From NCBI GenBank assembly GCA_032164245.1, contig JAVMKO010000003.1:69944390-70008389 (forward strand): 64,000 nucleotides of DNA, read 5' to 3'. The stretch comes from Sternotherus odoratus. Its lineage: Eukaryota; Chordata; Testudines; Kinosternidae. A program made the position numbers and the translations under genes. Numbering within the stretch: the first letter of the stretch is position 1; every line of letters starts with the position of its first letter. The notes below the pieces were generated by a model. It ran no database searches. It worked only from the letters and a program-made list of their open reading frames with translations, and was not told the DNA's origin. Positions 1-12,431 of this stretch are shown in pieces.

Positions 1-3000
1 ACTGACTACAGTAGCTGGAACTGTAAGCCTCTTCTCCATTCTTTAGCAGTGTGCTGCAATATAATGGACTGATTTATTAAACTATCTGTGATAAGAAATC
101 CCCTTCAAAAGAATATATCTGCAATATTTGAATTCAAAACATATCAAACATTAAATAATCCCTTCTTGTTGGAAATTGGTGCCTCCTGATGGAGAGAGCC
201 TGATGAAAGAGTGAGCAACAACAGGTAAATACTAAGAATAAATCAACGTGTTCACGAACCTGTTGTCAGTCTAAATTTTCTGCGCACCAAAGTTCAAAAT
301 TAAAGACAATTCCTCTAACTCAAGGATTCTTTCTGATTAATCCTATTTCCAGTTCCCTCATGTTAGTAATTTGGCTATTTATATTGGATGTGTTCTAGTT
401 GTTCCCAGATAGCAACCCTGAGTTATTTAGAGAAAATGGCATATGCTTTTCCTAGAGGGGAAAAAAAAAGTCATTGCCTTAGTTTTGGTGTGTCTAATTA
501 CAATAACAATCTCTATCATATGCACCATCTACTCTGATTCCCCAGAGATTTGGCAGTATTTAACAATGAAGCAAGGAGTGCTCCAGTGTCCAATTAAAGT
601 TTTCTTTGCGGATTAATAAGTCAGTCTCATCAGCCCCACTGACCCAGAGGTGTTAATCTTCACTTTGTCATCCTAATCTTAAAACAAAATTCTGCAGATC
701 AAGAGTCGCAGAATGGTTGAGTTAATTGTTCCATTAGACTGTTGCAGTCCTCAGACACATGTCCAATAGTAGACTATTCCTTGAGTTTCATTACACACCA
801 TGCCATAGATCACAAGAAGCAGTGAAAAGCCACTGCTGCAGACATTTGCAGCAGGTTGCCAGTAGCTTGGCTTCTGCTCTGTGCTTAGCTGTAAGTCATT
901 TTGGGTATAATTGTTTGTGCTGCATGTATATACGGAAAAAGGCATTACGCCTATTAAACGTAGTCAAGAGAAATGTTAGAAATTAGAAAAGCAACCACAA
1001 AAGTCATATAATCTATAAGGTAAATAAACCAGTTAGCTATCCTAGTCCTCTATGAGTAGAAGGCATTCAGTGTTTCATGAGTAAAGGTCTAGAAGGTGCA
1101 GGCATTTACATTCCCTAGAGTCTTACCGATGCACAAGATTACAAGAATCATGTGTAGAGCAAGATGAATGGGGGTAATACATGTTCTTCAACATTTCAGT
1201 GATTCAGAACCCAAATTTCAAGCATGGTCATTCTACGTTTCTATTTGTATTTTTCCAAATAGTCACACAAGTGTTGTTTGTGTGAATGTGAACAGAAAAC
1301 GATTCCTGTGTTTGTAGCCCAAATACATTTCAGGATCACTCCCTTCCCAACCAGTTTTTCATTGTGATATGAGCTGGATGGGGAGGAAATGGGAACTGGT
1401 CCTGGACCAGTTCTTTCATGGGCATCTCTATTGCTGAGCACACACAGAGAGAAGGATGGGATCCATTTTATGGGGGAGAAGCGTTTGGGGTGGGTTACTC
1501 AACTGAATCATCTTTCCCTTCCCTCCACAATATCTCCTTCCTATCCATCGCAGTTGGGCACCCCCGCCCATCACCCAGGTTTACTTATCTACGGCAGCTT
1601 TCTCTGCTCTGCCTTCTTAGCTGGGCAGCCAGAGAGCAGTAGCGGCTACAGGCTGGCTACAGGGGAGAGCGGGGAGACTAAGGCAATTTTTAGGGGGGGG
1701 GGGCTATAGACCCCGTAAGCCTCCACCCTGCACTGTCCCTGTTCATCAGGTATATTAGCAGAGCGTTTTTTGTTCCTAGCTTGGCTCAAGTTATTTCCAT
1801 GACTCTCAGTTATTGTTCCCAGAAAGTAGAAGTACGAGACAGTGATGGAAACTGGTGTAGACAAACTAAAATTGTGTATGCAAAAATGTTATTGTGAGGC
1901 AAGTAAAGTGCACGACAAGTAAAGTCTTTTGTACAGTTTTTTTTGCCATTTATGTATTTTTCAGCAGATTTATAAATGCATCAGTTGTAAGGGTTTTGCA
2001 TTTCATATTTCTTGATAATTTCTTTTATTGTAGCACTTCACTGAATAAGTAGCTCTGAGGATTATGTACAGAAGCAAGTGATGGAGTAATTTTAGCTTTT
2101 CCCTTTATAAGAAACTCTAAATTTTAATAATATTAATGCTGCAAAATTGTGATACAAAATTGAAAAAAAAAATGCTGTGTGCAATATCAGGCAGAATGCA
2201 GCACATTAAAAAAGCTATTAAGATAGCAAGGTACATTTTCACCTTAACTGTGCTGTCTTTTCCTTTTGCTAGATTGCATGAGAACCGTGATGGTATTTAA
2301 ATCTCATTTATGTCTGAGACGTCCTTGTTTTGCTTTTCCCCCGTTTAAAAAGGAAAGCTAAGTTTACAGTTCCCTCCATGGCAGCAGCTGCTCTTTACAG
2401 ACATGGGGCTTGATCCAAATCTCAGTGGAGTTAACAGGAGTCTTTTCATTGACTTAAACAGGTTTAGAATCAGGCTCCTGGATCGTCCTAGCAAGTTTCT
2501 TAGAGGGACAAGCTTTGCAGTTGGCACCGTGGCACTGGAAGTCAGAGTGCTGCCGGGCTGATGTAGTGTTCTGGGGGCCAGGTCTGCTACAGTGATATTT
2601 TTAATATTTTTATTTCTGATATTTTGTACATGAAATAACTCCTTCCTCTACCCCAGGAACCTCCAGCTGGGGATGAGGAGTATTCCCCATCTCACATGGA
2701 GATGGGAGTCCATTGGGGGCTACGGGAGTGTTCTGCTGTTCATGGAGAACAAGTAGCAGATAGTGGTAGAAGGGCCCAGTGATTGTGTGTGGGGATCTGA
2801 AACAGAGAAGCCTTCCTCACAGGAGGAGAGATGTCACTCTCACAGCTAGCTGTCTGCAGATGCACAGGCTCTAGTGACTCTAAGAGGGAGCAAAAAGGAT
2901 GTGGAAATAAATGAAGCCTTTAAGAAAGTACTCACAAAAAGTCTCTCACAGATCTGGTTTCATTAAAACGTTTCTAAGATAAGATCCTTCCTGCAACTTC

Positions 3001-4954
3001 ACCCAGCTTTCAGGCTAAATATAAACCTTATTTGTGGTTCAGGAAAGTTTAGCCCATTCTCTTCTTATTTTGAGGGTCTGAGCTATAATAGTGCCTTCCT
3101 GGTCCTATTGCCACTTTTAAAGGAAGGGATGGGAGATGACATAGTGCAGATCGGGGCATCTATTAGTCTTTTAGAGATGATAAATAATGGTATGGGTCAT
3201 TGTCAGGGTCTGAGATGATTGCATGATCCACAGTAGCAGATACAGGAAGAGAATGAGTCAAAGAGCCCTCTTGATGTTTGGAATCAGATAGAGAGCTGAA
3301 GAGTTAAATTGAGTCTGAGCTTGAAAAATAGTTCAGGTTTGGATTTAATTGCATGATGGAGGAAAGTTTTGGCCAGTTCTTATATTCTTCTGAACCATCT
3401 TGCATGTTACCAGTTACTAACTATGCAAACACAAAGTGCTCCCCAAGACACTCCAATTTCTATTCTGTTAGCCCTTTCCTTGCTCTCAAAGCTTGTTTTA
3501 TGACCATCTTCCTTTTGGAGGAGGAACTCCTTTGACCCCATCACTGGTACTTCTTTATCGGCAGTAGGGCTTGATCCCTCCCTCCTTTTCCCCCCCTCCT
3601 TGCCTCCGCACCCCTGGTGCTTGTAGAATTGAGTTCATATTGTATCAGAGCTTTGTTGTGCTTGAAGTTTTTTAAAATACATTTAAGAATACAAGCTCCG
3701 CTCTGCAAATTTGTCACCTTTAACATTTGATTCCCTTTCTCTACCACGGTCTTTTCCCATTGACCAATTTTCTCAAAGAAGAAATTGTCAACATCAGCTG
3801 CATGGTGTCCATATTACCTCAGCTAAAGAAGGAAATTTTATGTCTGGACATGTGTAGCCTTGTGGAAAAAGGTCTTATTTCACTCACTGACAAGCATAGC
3901 CGTATGGCTAGCAGTATTTCCCAGGGGATGGCCTTGTTTTTTTGGGTTTTTTTAAATCAATACTGACTCTTGACACATTTTCATTTACATCAGCGCCTAG
4001 CTTTCAGTCTGGGCACAAATCAATAGCCAGCTTTTAACACTGCTCAACTAGTTTGTTCTATGTAAAAGACGAGAGATTTGCCTTGAGTGGCTTGTTTTTT
4101 CCACTGGGCTGCAGGCTGATTATCCACCATTAACAGACTGTGATTCTTGGGAAGGCAGTTTGAATTTACTTAACTATTCTCTCTGTGACTGATCAGAAGA
4201 GTTTGAACTGTAGCATTAATCACATGATATTTTCTTCATCACTACTTATAGTCAATTGACTTCGTACTTAGTGAAAGTGTTTGAAGCAGCCGACTCAATG
4301 TTCTAGAGGGCAAGAAGTCAATAGAAAGAAGAAAGATTTAGTTTCAAAACATACAGTACATGGCCTTTAAAGCTGAAACCATGCCAGATATTCATTGGGT
4401 GCTTTATCATATTGCTGATGTGCTGTTAGTGAATTTTTGTTGCTTGCACACTGGACAAAACATGGCAGTGTCTTTACTGAATTCCCACCAAAGAGGCATG
4501 GTGACCACATTGTTTCACATCTCTTACTTCCATGGAAGGTTCAAATGCACTCAAATGATACTTTCCCCCTTCAATCTAAAATCTACAGAAGGGGCCAAGG
4601 GGCCAGGTAGTTTCTCCAACTTGTGCTGGTTTGTCAACTGTTTAGTTTTTCATTGAACTTGTCTACATAGTTCAGTTGGAGACAGACATGTTCAGCTGAC
4701 ACCTTGTGTTCCATTTACATTAACAAACAAACCTTACTCAAATACAAAATAAGTACCAAGCCAATCATGATATCCAAATGCTAAACCAGTATGCATTTGC
4801 TCAATAAATATGGGAGCCAGGCTAGTCTGGCCTAGATTTAAGTTATCTTTGCCCCCATTGTCCTTTTTTGGTCCTGTGCCAAGTGGAACTCAGCATTCAC
4901 AAGATATAGCCCATAAGTGGGTATATCTTAACTATCTAAATGGATACATATAGT
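1..4954. other. AT-rich stretch without a recognised gene
   Basis: No host exon, RNA gene or intact mobile element was recognised. Open frames are short, overlap on both strands and lack any domain. Positions about 2402-2485 resemble a dispersed palindromic repeat common in reptiles, with 'cagtggagttaacagg' and 'cattgacttaaacagg' as weakly mirrored halves, but it is too diverged to name. A run of nine G lies near 1693-1702. Regulatory function cannot be judged without comparison to other genomes. Confidence 0.5.
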
Positions 4955-5182
4955 TATGGTTTTGTCAGTTATTTTTAGTAAAAGTCAGTGACAGGTTGCG
5001 GGCAATAAATGAAACTTCACAGAAGCCTGTGACTTGTCTGTGACTTTTACTAAAAATAACAGGGGGAAAGAGGGTTGGGCTGACCGCCTGGGTGGGGAAC
5101 TGGAAGCGGCAGGGCCTCCACTACTCCAGGGCTGAAGCTGAAAATGACACAGAGGTCTCTCCGTGACAAAAATCTATCCTTA
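4955..5182. mobile_element. Small non-autonomous DNA transposon with 8-bp target duplication
   Basis: The 8-bp direct repeat CATATAGT lies at 4947-4954 and 5183-5190. The right end, read in reverse, starts TAAGGATAGATTTTTGTCA. The left end starts TATGG and reaches TTTTGTCA after an apparent short deletion, so the ends look like terminal inverted repeats. Inside, 4968-5060 is a long inverted repeat: 'gttatttttagtaaaagtca' on the left is mirrored by 'tgacttttactaaaaataac' on the right. An 8-bp duplication suggests the hAT superfamily, but the termini are not classic hAT, so the superfamily is inferred. No transposase is present. Confidence 0.75.
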
Positions 5183-5190
5183 CATATAGT

Positions 5191-6673
5191 CACAGAACTC
5201 TGCATAATGATATGAAGTGCCCTTTGATGAACATGGAGCCATTGTTTTCCCTGACAGATTATTAAACAAAAGAATTACACTTTTCACAATATGAGCCAAG
5301 GTTCATGTCACGACTTAAAGAGTTTATTACTTTCAAAGGTAAAATTAGCATCTCATAGGATGGAAGGCATTTATAAAATAGGCTGTGAGCATTTTCCTCT
5401 ATAGACAGATGTTGTCGTCTGTGGCTTTAGCAAAATTTCAATAGATTGGCCAATATTATATGAAGCAGCTCTCAGTCTCACACAGTGCAAATATATTTTA
5501 TTTAATAAAAGTTTTCTTTTAAGTTTTCTTGACCTTTGTCTTTCAGGAGTTTAGAATTACAGCACACATGTTTTTCCCACTAGAAGACATTAAAGTAGTA
5601 AAAATGATAAAGATGTGCTTTCAGGGAAATTCATAAAGAAAATTTGCCAAAGCCTTCTAGAAATTCACATTCTGTTGTTTTTTAAACCAGACTATAACAT
5701 ACCGAACTGGAAGAAAGTGAATACAAGTGTCCATTCAAAAGTTTACTTGCCTATCACTCATATCTTTTTATAGACAATATTAGTATGTGAATCAGAACAA
5801 AGAGGAAATATTACCTAAGCTCAAAAACAGAAGTTTATCAAAGAAGAGTTCAACTAGACAGTATCTTTCAGCTAACACCTTCCCACATTTACTTTCTGTC
5901 CAGAAATGTTCACCTTCAAAAAATAAACCAAATCCTAAACGTTAGCGAGTCTGAAAACAAATAATTAAGAAATTCAATCGTTTCCTCTGTGCCATACACT
6001 CCTTCCCCACTCAGTCACCTGGCCTGTTTTACAGCACCTACCCCACTAAACTTTGTTCTCTAAAACTTGAAAAAAAATATGAAAAACTCGAAATATAAGT
6101 AAATTAGAGATTGTAAAATCAGATTCCCTGTGCAAGGGACTCATTCCCAATAGATTATAACATTTACACACAAAGTACAGCATACTGCACTATGAAACAA
6201 ATAATGGTCAGATTTACCAGTAAACTCCAGCTGTTTCATGCTGTTCAAATAATACTAGGTAAAATGGGTTTATGGATGTTTTATGTCATATTTTGAATCT
6301 GATTCACAATAGTTAAAAATATAGTTAAAAATACAAACTTACAACCAATATACAGCCACACATAATTGTGCAACAGCATGTTAAACATATTTATTCTATC
6401 AAATAAATAAAACATTCACTTTTCATTATAAAAACACTTTTCAGTGCGACCAACTCTATGAGAAAAAAATATATTCTGATGTACTGTACCCCGAAACGAT
6501 AGCCTTTTAAAATCTTTAGTCTATTTTTAATAACAATACACATCTGGCAGCACATTTCTATTACAGAACAAAACACTGAGGCAAAGTTAAGGTGCAAAAT
6601 TTGGTTCTATTGTTGGCCAGCCAAGTCTTCCTTGAGATTTTATACAACTATTGGAAATATACTAGAATATAAA
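5191..6673. other. Unassigned AT-rich DNA
   Basis: No gene or repeat family was recognised. The open frames are AT-rich and without motifs. Confidence 0.5.
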
Positions 6674-8460
6674 CTAAGAACATAAGAATGGCCCATACTA
6701 GGTCAGACCAAAAGTCCATCTATCCCAGTATCCTGACTTCCAACAGTGGCCAATGGCAGGTGCCCCAGAGGGAATGAAGAGAACAGACTATTGTCAAATG
6801 ATCCATTCCCTGTTCCGCAGGGCAAACAGAGGCTAGGAACACCATCCCTGCCTATCCTCTCTAATAGCCATTGATGGAACTATCCTCCATGAACTTATTC
6901 TTATCTAGTTCTTTTTTTGGAACCCTGTTATAGTCTTGGCCTTCACAACATCTTCTGGCAAAGAGTTCCACAGGTTAACTGTGTGTTGTGTGAAGAAATA
7001 TTTCCTTTTGTTTTAAACCTAATGCCTATTAATTTCATTTGATGATCCCTAATTATTGTGTTATGAGAAGGAGTAAATAACATTTCCTTATTTACTTTTC
7101 CATACCACTCATGATATTTTAGACCTCAATCATATCCCCCCTTACTCATCTCTTTTCCAAGATAAAAACTCCCAGTTTTAATAATCTCTCCACATATAGA
7201 AGCCATTCCATACCCCTAATGATTTCTGTTGCCCTTTTCTGAACCTTTTCCAGTTCCAACATATCTTTTCTGAGATGGGCATGCAGTATTGCACATATGC
7301 ACATCTACATGCAGTATTCAAGACGTGGGTGCACTGTGGATTTATATAGAGGCAATATGCTATTTTCTGTCTTATTGTCTATCCCTATCTTAATTATTCC
7401 TAATATTCTGTTTGCTTGTTTGACTTCTGCTGCACATTGAATAGATGTTTTCAGAGAACTATCCACAATGACTCCATGATCTCTTTCTTGAGTGCTAACA
7501 CTTAATTTAGACCCCATCATTTTATATGTATACTTGGGATTATGTTTTCCAATGTGCATTACTTTGCATTTATTAGCATTGAATTTCATTTGCCATTTTA
7601 TTGGTCAGTCACCCAGTTTTGAGAGAACCTTTTGTAGCTCTTTGCAGTATGCCTGGGATTTAACGATCTTGAGAAGTTTTGTAGTATCTGCAAATTTTGC
7701 CACCTCACTATTTACCTCTTTTCCCAGATCATTTATGAATATGTTGAATAGGTCTGGTCCCCGTACAGACCCTTGAGGGACATCACTATGTACCTCTCTT
7801 CATTATGAAAACTGACCATTTAGTCCTACCCTTTGTTTCCTATCTTTTAATCAATTACCAATCCAGGAGAGGACCTTCCCTCTTATCCCATGATAGCTTA
7901 CTTTGCTTAAGAGCCTTTGGTGAAGGAACTTGTCAAAGGCTTTCTGAAAATCTATGTACAGTATATCCAGTGGATCCCCTTGTCCACCAGGACCGGCGAG
8001 AGGGGGTACTACGGGTACAGCTGTACCGGGCCCCCCAACTTTAGGGGCCCCCCGGTACACAGCTGTACCCGTTGTCGTCCCCCCTTGTCTCCGGGTCTGG
8101 AGAGCGGGGAAGGGGCGGGGAGGCAGCGCGGCTCTCCTCCGGACAAGCGCACCTGGCCCCGGCAGGAGCTGTGAGCCCGGCCGGCGGCAGCGGCGCAGTC
8201 CGGGGGAGAAAGGGCGGGGGGAAAAACAGCAAGGGCGGCTCACGCCGCTCCCAGGATCTCGCTCCCGCTGCCGCCAGCTGTCAGCTGGGGGGGGAGCGCC
8301 GGCTGGGCTGGGAGGGGCCGGCTGGACTGGGGGCCCCCCAGCCGCTGTCAGCTAGGCTGGGCGGGCAGGCTGGGCTGGGGGCCCCCCCAAACTATCAGAA
8401 TAGGGGGCCCCCAAATTTCTGTCGCCGGCCCTGTTGTCCACATGCTTGTTAATCCTCTCA
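6674..8460 (-). mobile_element. CR1 LINE, 5'-truncated, interrupted by a hAT-type element
   Basis: This is a non-LTR retrotransposon lying antisense. Its 3' end is at 6674 (minus-strand tail ...CATTCTTATGTTCTTA). Upstream on the minus strand come the reverse transcriptase C-terminus (frame 7305-7589, with motifs such as NANKCKVMHIGKHNPKYTY and ERDHGVIVDSSLKTS), the palm motif C region near 7683-7702, the GPQG-type motif near 7755-7785, and the motif A segment YIDFQKAFDK near 7920-7965. Where CR1 has FADD, this copy reads FADT, so a catalytic aspartate is lost. Frameshifts separate the pieces and the element is dead. About 1.34 kb of CR1 remains once the 446-bp insertion at 7988-8433 is removed. 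The 5' boundary near 8460 is approximate. Confidence 0.93.
7988..8433. mobile_element. hAT-type non-autonomous transposon inside CR1
   Basis: The 446-bp insert has imperfect 12-bp terminal inverted repeats, CAGGACCGGCGA and TCGCCGGCCCTG (one mismatch), flanked by the perfect 8-bp duplication TTGTCCAC at 7980-7987 and 8434-8441. Removing one duplication and the insert rejoins the CR1 sequence exactly, so both boundaries are certain. The CAGGG(C)CCGG end and 8-bp duplication are hallmarks of hAT elements. The interior is very GC-rich, with a near-perfect inverted repeat at 8013-8070 (GGGTACAGCTGTACC mirrored by GGTACACAGCTGTACCC). No transposase. GC-rich frames across it are not genes. Confidence 0.93.
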
Positions 8461-8479
8461 TCACTTTGTATGAACGTTT

Positions 8480-9130
8480 GCAGTGTTGTTGTTGGTCCCA
8501 GGATATACGAGAGACAAGGTAGGTAAGGTAACATTTTATGCTACCAACTTCTGTTGATGAGAGAGAGAAGCTTTTGAGCTTGACTAAACTCCCCTTCAGG
8601 CCTGCAAAAGGTAACCAGCTAAATACAAGGTGGAACAAATTGTTAAACACATGTTAACAAATAATCACTTAAATTGAAGTGGGCAATTAATATCTGCACT
8701 CATTGGACAAAGAAGAGTTAATAGATTGTACAGTTTGTAATGAGACACAAAAAACAGTGTCTCTATTTAGTCCCTGGTTTTTGGTGTCTGACAGTCATGG
8801 ATTTAAGATCCCAGGCACACCTTTTGAAGGTATTGGGAAGGTTTCCTTGGAGGATAAGAACTGAGAGATTAGATACAGACTGATCATTTTGTGAAAAGTG
8901 TTTGCCCACAGGTGATAAGGTGTTTTTGTCTTATCATTTTTCTGTGTGAGTTGACGCAAGAGGAGTAGTGATTGTTTAATTTCCCCCATACAGCTGCTGT
9001 TGGGGCATTTGATGCACTGGGTGAGCTACACAACATTTAATAAGCATGCGTAGTATCCATGATCTTGAAAGGTCTGAAGACGAGTTCTGTGTAGCTCATA
9101 TGCTCGTCTCTTTCACCAACATTTCCAATG
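8480..9130 (-). mobile_element. Penelope-like element, family A, GIY-YIG remnant
   Basis: On the minus strand the frame at 8795-8989 and its shifted neighbours resemble the GIY-YIG endonuclease end of turtle Penelope-like elements: GE(T)KQSLL, then KNDKTKT..HL.A..FHK, then SKETFPIPSKGVPG. The left terminal segment at 8486-8585 ('ggtcccaggatatacgagag' through 'gaagcttttgagcttgac') is mirrored, with divergence, by 9074-9125 ('tctgaagacgagttctgtgt ... ctcgtctctttcaccaac'). Terminal inverted arms are typical of this group. The RT part is absent. Family assignment is from remembered similarity, with moderate to good certainty. Confidence 0.75.
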
Positions 9131-10228
9131 AATATGCTTTACAATCATTATATCTATATGAATTAATTTGTGCAGCATTTGCTCATCACTGACTTTGGAA
9201 GTAGTTTCTGTTCAAATCAAACTGTTAAAAAAAAGGTTTAATTTTTTTGTTCTCAGAAGCATATGGATGTATTAGTAAAGTCTGCCTGTGAAAGCACGTT
9301 ATCCCCAAATACACATGATAATCAATTCTGCTATAGTGGACTTAATATATTTAATTAATAAAATTGCTATGATAATTATTTTACCTATTAAAGAACCGCA
9401 GAACAGAGCTCCTTTCTTTGATTTTAGGTGAGGAACTTTATTCAAGTCCTGCTAGAAGATTTCAACCTGTGACATTTGCATCTTCATATTTTAAGTGATT
9501 TAAAAAGCCACAAATTTAAAAAACAAACAAACACATATCATTAGAAGAAATATAATAGGCCAAATTCTTGGCTTTTGCTAACACCACGACAAGAACTGCA
9601 GTCTATTTTCCTTAATTTTTTCAGCATTGCATCTCTTGTCCACTTTTTCCTTCTGCCTCTCCAGCAATTATCTTTCCTTGTAACATGACACATGCTCACT
9701 CTAATTGAAAGTCCAAATTACAGTGAAGAATATGCATTTTCTGGACTCCAGCTTTCATGCATTATTAACTGCACTGACAAAAGATGTCTATACAACAAGA
9801 CATAATGGGGTTCTACTAACATGACATGGAAAGCGTGTTCTCTGCCATTCGTTTTGTGCTTATTTTGATAGAACAGAACTGATGGACTGTCTGGATACAA
9901 TGCAGCAGAAAACCTGCTCTTTGTCAATTAGCCATTGTACAGAGAAATAATTCATATTTGTGTGTTCAAACTAAAGGCTACAGCAGTTTTAAAAAGTAAG
10001 ATCACATTCCAGAATTAGGGATATGTTTATTTAGTAAATGCCGCCTCTGAAAGCACATTATCCCCAAATACACATCATAATAAACTCCGATGTACACCGC
10101 GCCTGATCCCACCAACTTTATAGGGGTAAAACGGCCATTAACTACAGTGAGGACTGCCTGTTACAGTGTAGCCGACACTCATGATATTTGGCACTTTTCT
10201 TAAAGCCACAGCACTCAGATTCATGTCA
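9131..10228. other. Unassigned AT-rich DNA
   Basis: No domain-bearing frame. Phrases near 9280-9320 ('agtaaagtctgcctgtgaaagcacgttatccccaaatacaca') and 10033-10075 ('agtaaatgccgcctctgaaagcacattatccccaaatacaca') are close direct copies about 750 bp apart. This suggests a diverged duplication or two copies of an unrecognised repeat. Confidence 0.45.
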
Positions 10229-10373
10229 TCATGAGAGAACCTCAACCTTCATTATATAAAATAAAGCAGCGACCCCTTTTTAGTTTCTCCCTTGTATGTC
10301 CGCTGTAAAGCCGCCGAATAAATTAACTCCTTATTCGGCGGCTCTTTTCGGCGGACATGGTTTGAGAACCCCT
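10229..10373. mobile_element. Diverged hAT-type repeat with a GC-rich hairpin
   Basis: The right end reads ...TTTGAGAACCCCTG; reversed, it is the common CAGGGGTTCTCAAA hAT terminus. The left end ('gagagaacctcaaccttcat') is degenerate. Inside is a perfect 13-bp stem, AGCCGCCGAATAA at about 10309-10321 against TTATTCGGCGGCT at about 10331-10343, in otherwise AT-rich DNA. No clean target duplication was seen, so the left boundary is approximate. Confidence 0.6.
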
Positions 10374-11139
10374 GAAATAAAGGAAGGAAGAAAGGGGGAT
10401 CTTAGCCTTCATGGTTGTGGAGAAAAACTTACAAACCTGACTCAAGTGCATCCTAAAGACTCAAAAACAGCTTGCAACTAAAAAGCCCCTCCCAAATTTA
10501 TCTTAAAAATAGCTTATGATTTTTAAGCCACTCATGATTTTGGGGCCTGACATGATTTCAGAATCCTTGTGGTTGGCTGCACTGGTTTCAAGCAAATCCA
10601 CTGACATGAGAAGGCCAGGCAGATGACCCAAACTATGACAGGGTTGATATGTTTCTGCCATGGGGCAAGCAGCAGAGTGGGGATCAGTTATACAGAGGGC
10701 CCCTAACCTCTGTATGACACAAAGGACAACTCCAAGCTGCAGACTGAGAATGGGGGTGGGGGAATGCAGAGCAGCCTGTGTATGCAGAGTTACACTGATC
10801 CACTGACAACACCCGGGATGTTGCTTCATTTTACAATCACTGAGGAAAGGCTCCGTAGCCTCGGGGCAGCATTTAATCCCACCTGATGCCCATAGAACGC
10901 TCCAATCTTAAGCATGATTTGGGCCTATATGAGATAGTCTATTTTTCCGTTGACAGACATTTTAAGGTAAATAGCTTAATATTACTGTTTGACCTCATCT
11001 GATTTGTTAATGAAGGCTTTATGCCCTGATACCAGCACCTGGCTATTATATACCTGGTCTGAATAAATGATGTACAGCATAAAACAGCAATGGGAAATAC
11101 CAGGACAAGAAGGACGTTTTGGGGAAGGATGGGCATGTG
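10374..11139. other. Unassigned DNA with a possible 'catgattttt' repeat
   Basis: Positions about 10510-10560 carry repeated 'tcatgattttggggcctga'-type wording that I recall as a dispersed turtle repeat. The frame at 10503-10829 (minus) crosses it and has no domain. Confidence 0.4.
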
Positions 11140-11405
11140 GTGAAGGCACTGCAATAGGACTCGGGAGAGCAGAGTTCAATTTCCAATTTTTCAGCAGACT
11201 TCCTTTGTGATTTTGGGCAAGTCCGTTAATCTCTCTGTGCCTATTTTATCCATTGGGAAATAGTACTTCCTTTCTTCCCCTCACCTCTTCACATTGTAAG
11301 ATGCTCAGGACAGGGGCTCTCTTATTATGTACAGTGTTGAGCATGACCAGGACATGATCATGGTAGGGGGCACTAACTATTGTTATTAGTAATAAGTGTA
11401 CTAAT
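11140..11405 (+). repeat. MIR-like ancient SINE
   Basis: The core phrase 'gattttgggcaagtccgttaatctctctgtgcc' followed by 'attttatccattgggaaatagtac' matches the conserved centre of the amniote MIR/CORE-SINE family. The right part (near 11295-11400) has the 'aagatgctcaggacaggggctctcttattatgtacagtg' tail style. It is strongly diverged and inert. Boundaries are approximate. Confidence 0.7.
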
Positions 11406-11489
11406 ATACAGTAATGTTGACACCGTACATATATACTAAAGCGTTTGAAACAACCAAATACTATATATAGTCTTCTCCTTCCTTTTAAT

Positions 11490-11592
11490 GACATGGGGCC
11501 AGATCCTCAGCTGGTGTAAACTTACCTAGTACCATTGTCTGCAAGGGAGTGATACTCAACTGGGATAAATCAGCATCTGGTCCATGAGATTT
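11490..11592. repeat. Dispersed palindromic repeat
   Basis: The left half 'ggggccagatcctcagctgg' is mirrored by the right half 'actgggataaatcagcatct...ggtcca', the pattern of a small amniote palindromic repeat. It is short and diverged with no coding capacity, and the family name is unknown to me. Confidence 0.45.
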
Positions 11593-12143
11593 ACTGGAAC
11601 GAGTAGGAGTGATTTTCTTCTCAGTAAAAGTAACAAGAGTTACTTATGGAAAAGACTAGAGATTGGGATGGATTTGATTAACCTGTGCCTTGTCTTCTGA
11701 CTCAGAGAGAGAATAATAAATGTGTGATCACTCCAGGCTATTTTTTATATTCAGGGGCTGTTTCAAAACCAATTAAATAAAGCAGGTCATAAGTTATATA
11801 GACGTGATTAGATTGTTATGCTAATACAAGGAAATTGTGTACTAAAATCATTCTGCAGTACAAATAATTACAGGAAAAGCCCAGCTTAAGGAGACATTGA
11901 CAACCTAAAAGTCACACTTCTGTGAATGGCTCTGGTGGGAGGAAGCAGCAGGACACTACACAGCTATAGTGTGGCGTATACAGGGGAGGCCCAGTTTGGG
12001 TGTGTAGAGAGTCATGTAGGGTTCAGCCATACAAAACATTCTATTTGCCTAAGCTGTTACTCATTGTCTATACTTCTATTTATGCCTGTGCTAGCTGGGC
12101 GAGCAGTATATGTACTCTGCACACCACCCTTTGTGTAGTACTC

Positions 12144-12431
12144 TAAGGACTGGAGTGGGTTGACCTAACATATACAACTTCAGCTATGTGAATAGCGTAG
12201 CTGAAGTCAAAGTATCTTAGGTTGATTTACCTGGCCATCATCATGGCGACGAGTCGACCGCTGCCATCCCCCATCGACTCCGCTTCCTCCTCTTGAGGAG
12301 ATGGAGTTCTGGAGTTGAGGGGGAGCGTGTTCGGGGATCGATTTATCGCAACTAGACGAGACATAATAAATCGATTCCCGATACACCGAACACTACCCGC
12401 CCATCCTGTGGGTAGTATAGACATACCCTTA
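12144..12431 (-). mobile_element. MITE with TAAGGG-type ends (same family as 22743-23006)
   Basis: The right end '...gtagtatagacatacccTTA', reversed, is TAAGGGTATGTCTATACTAC, matching the left end of the better preserved copy at 22743-23006. The segment 'acttcagctatgtgaatagcgtagctgaag' here parallels 'cttcagctacgtagctgcag' in that copy, in the opposite orientation. The left end (TAAGGACTGG) is degenerate. TAA/TTA borders would suit a PIF/Harbinger-derived MITE, but that assignment is inference. The frame at 12227-12424 is a chance frame inside it. Confidence 0.7.

Noticed and set aside
7851..8243. 130-codon minus-strand frame
   Set aside because: It is a chimera of CR1 RT (motif A end) and GC-rich hAT sequence read through the insertion border; not a gene.
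7954..8452. GC-rich plus-strand frames of 126-133 codons
   Set aside because: They lie within the hAT-type element and its border; low-complexity Gly/Arg/Pro composition.
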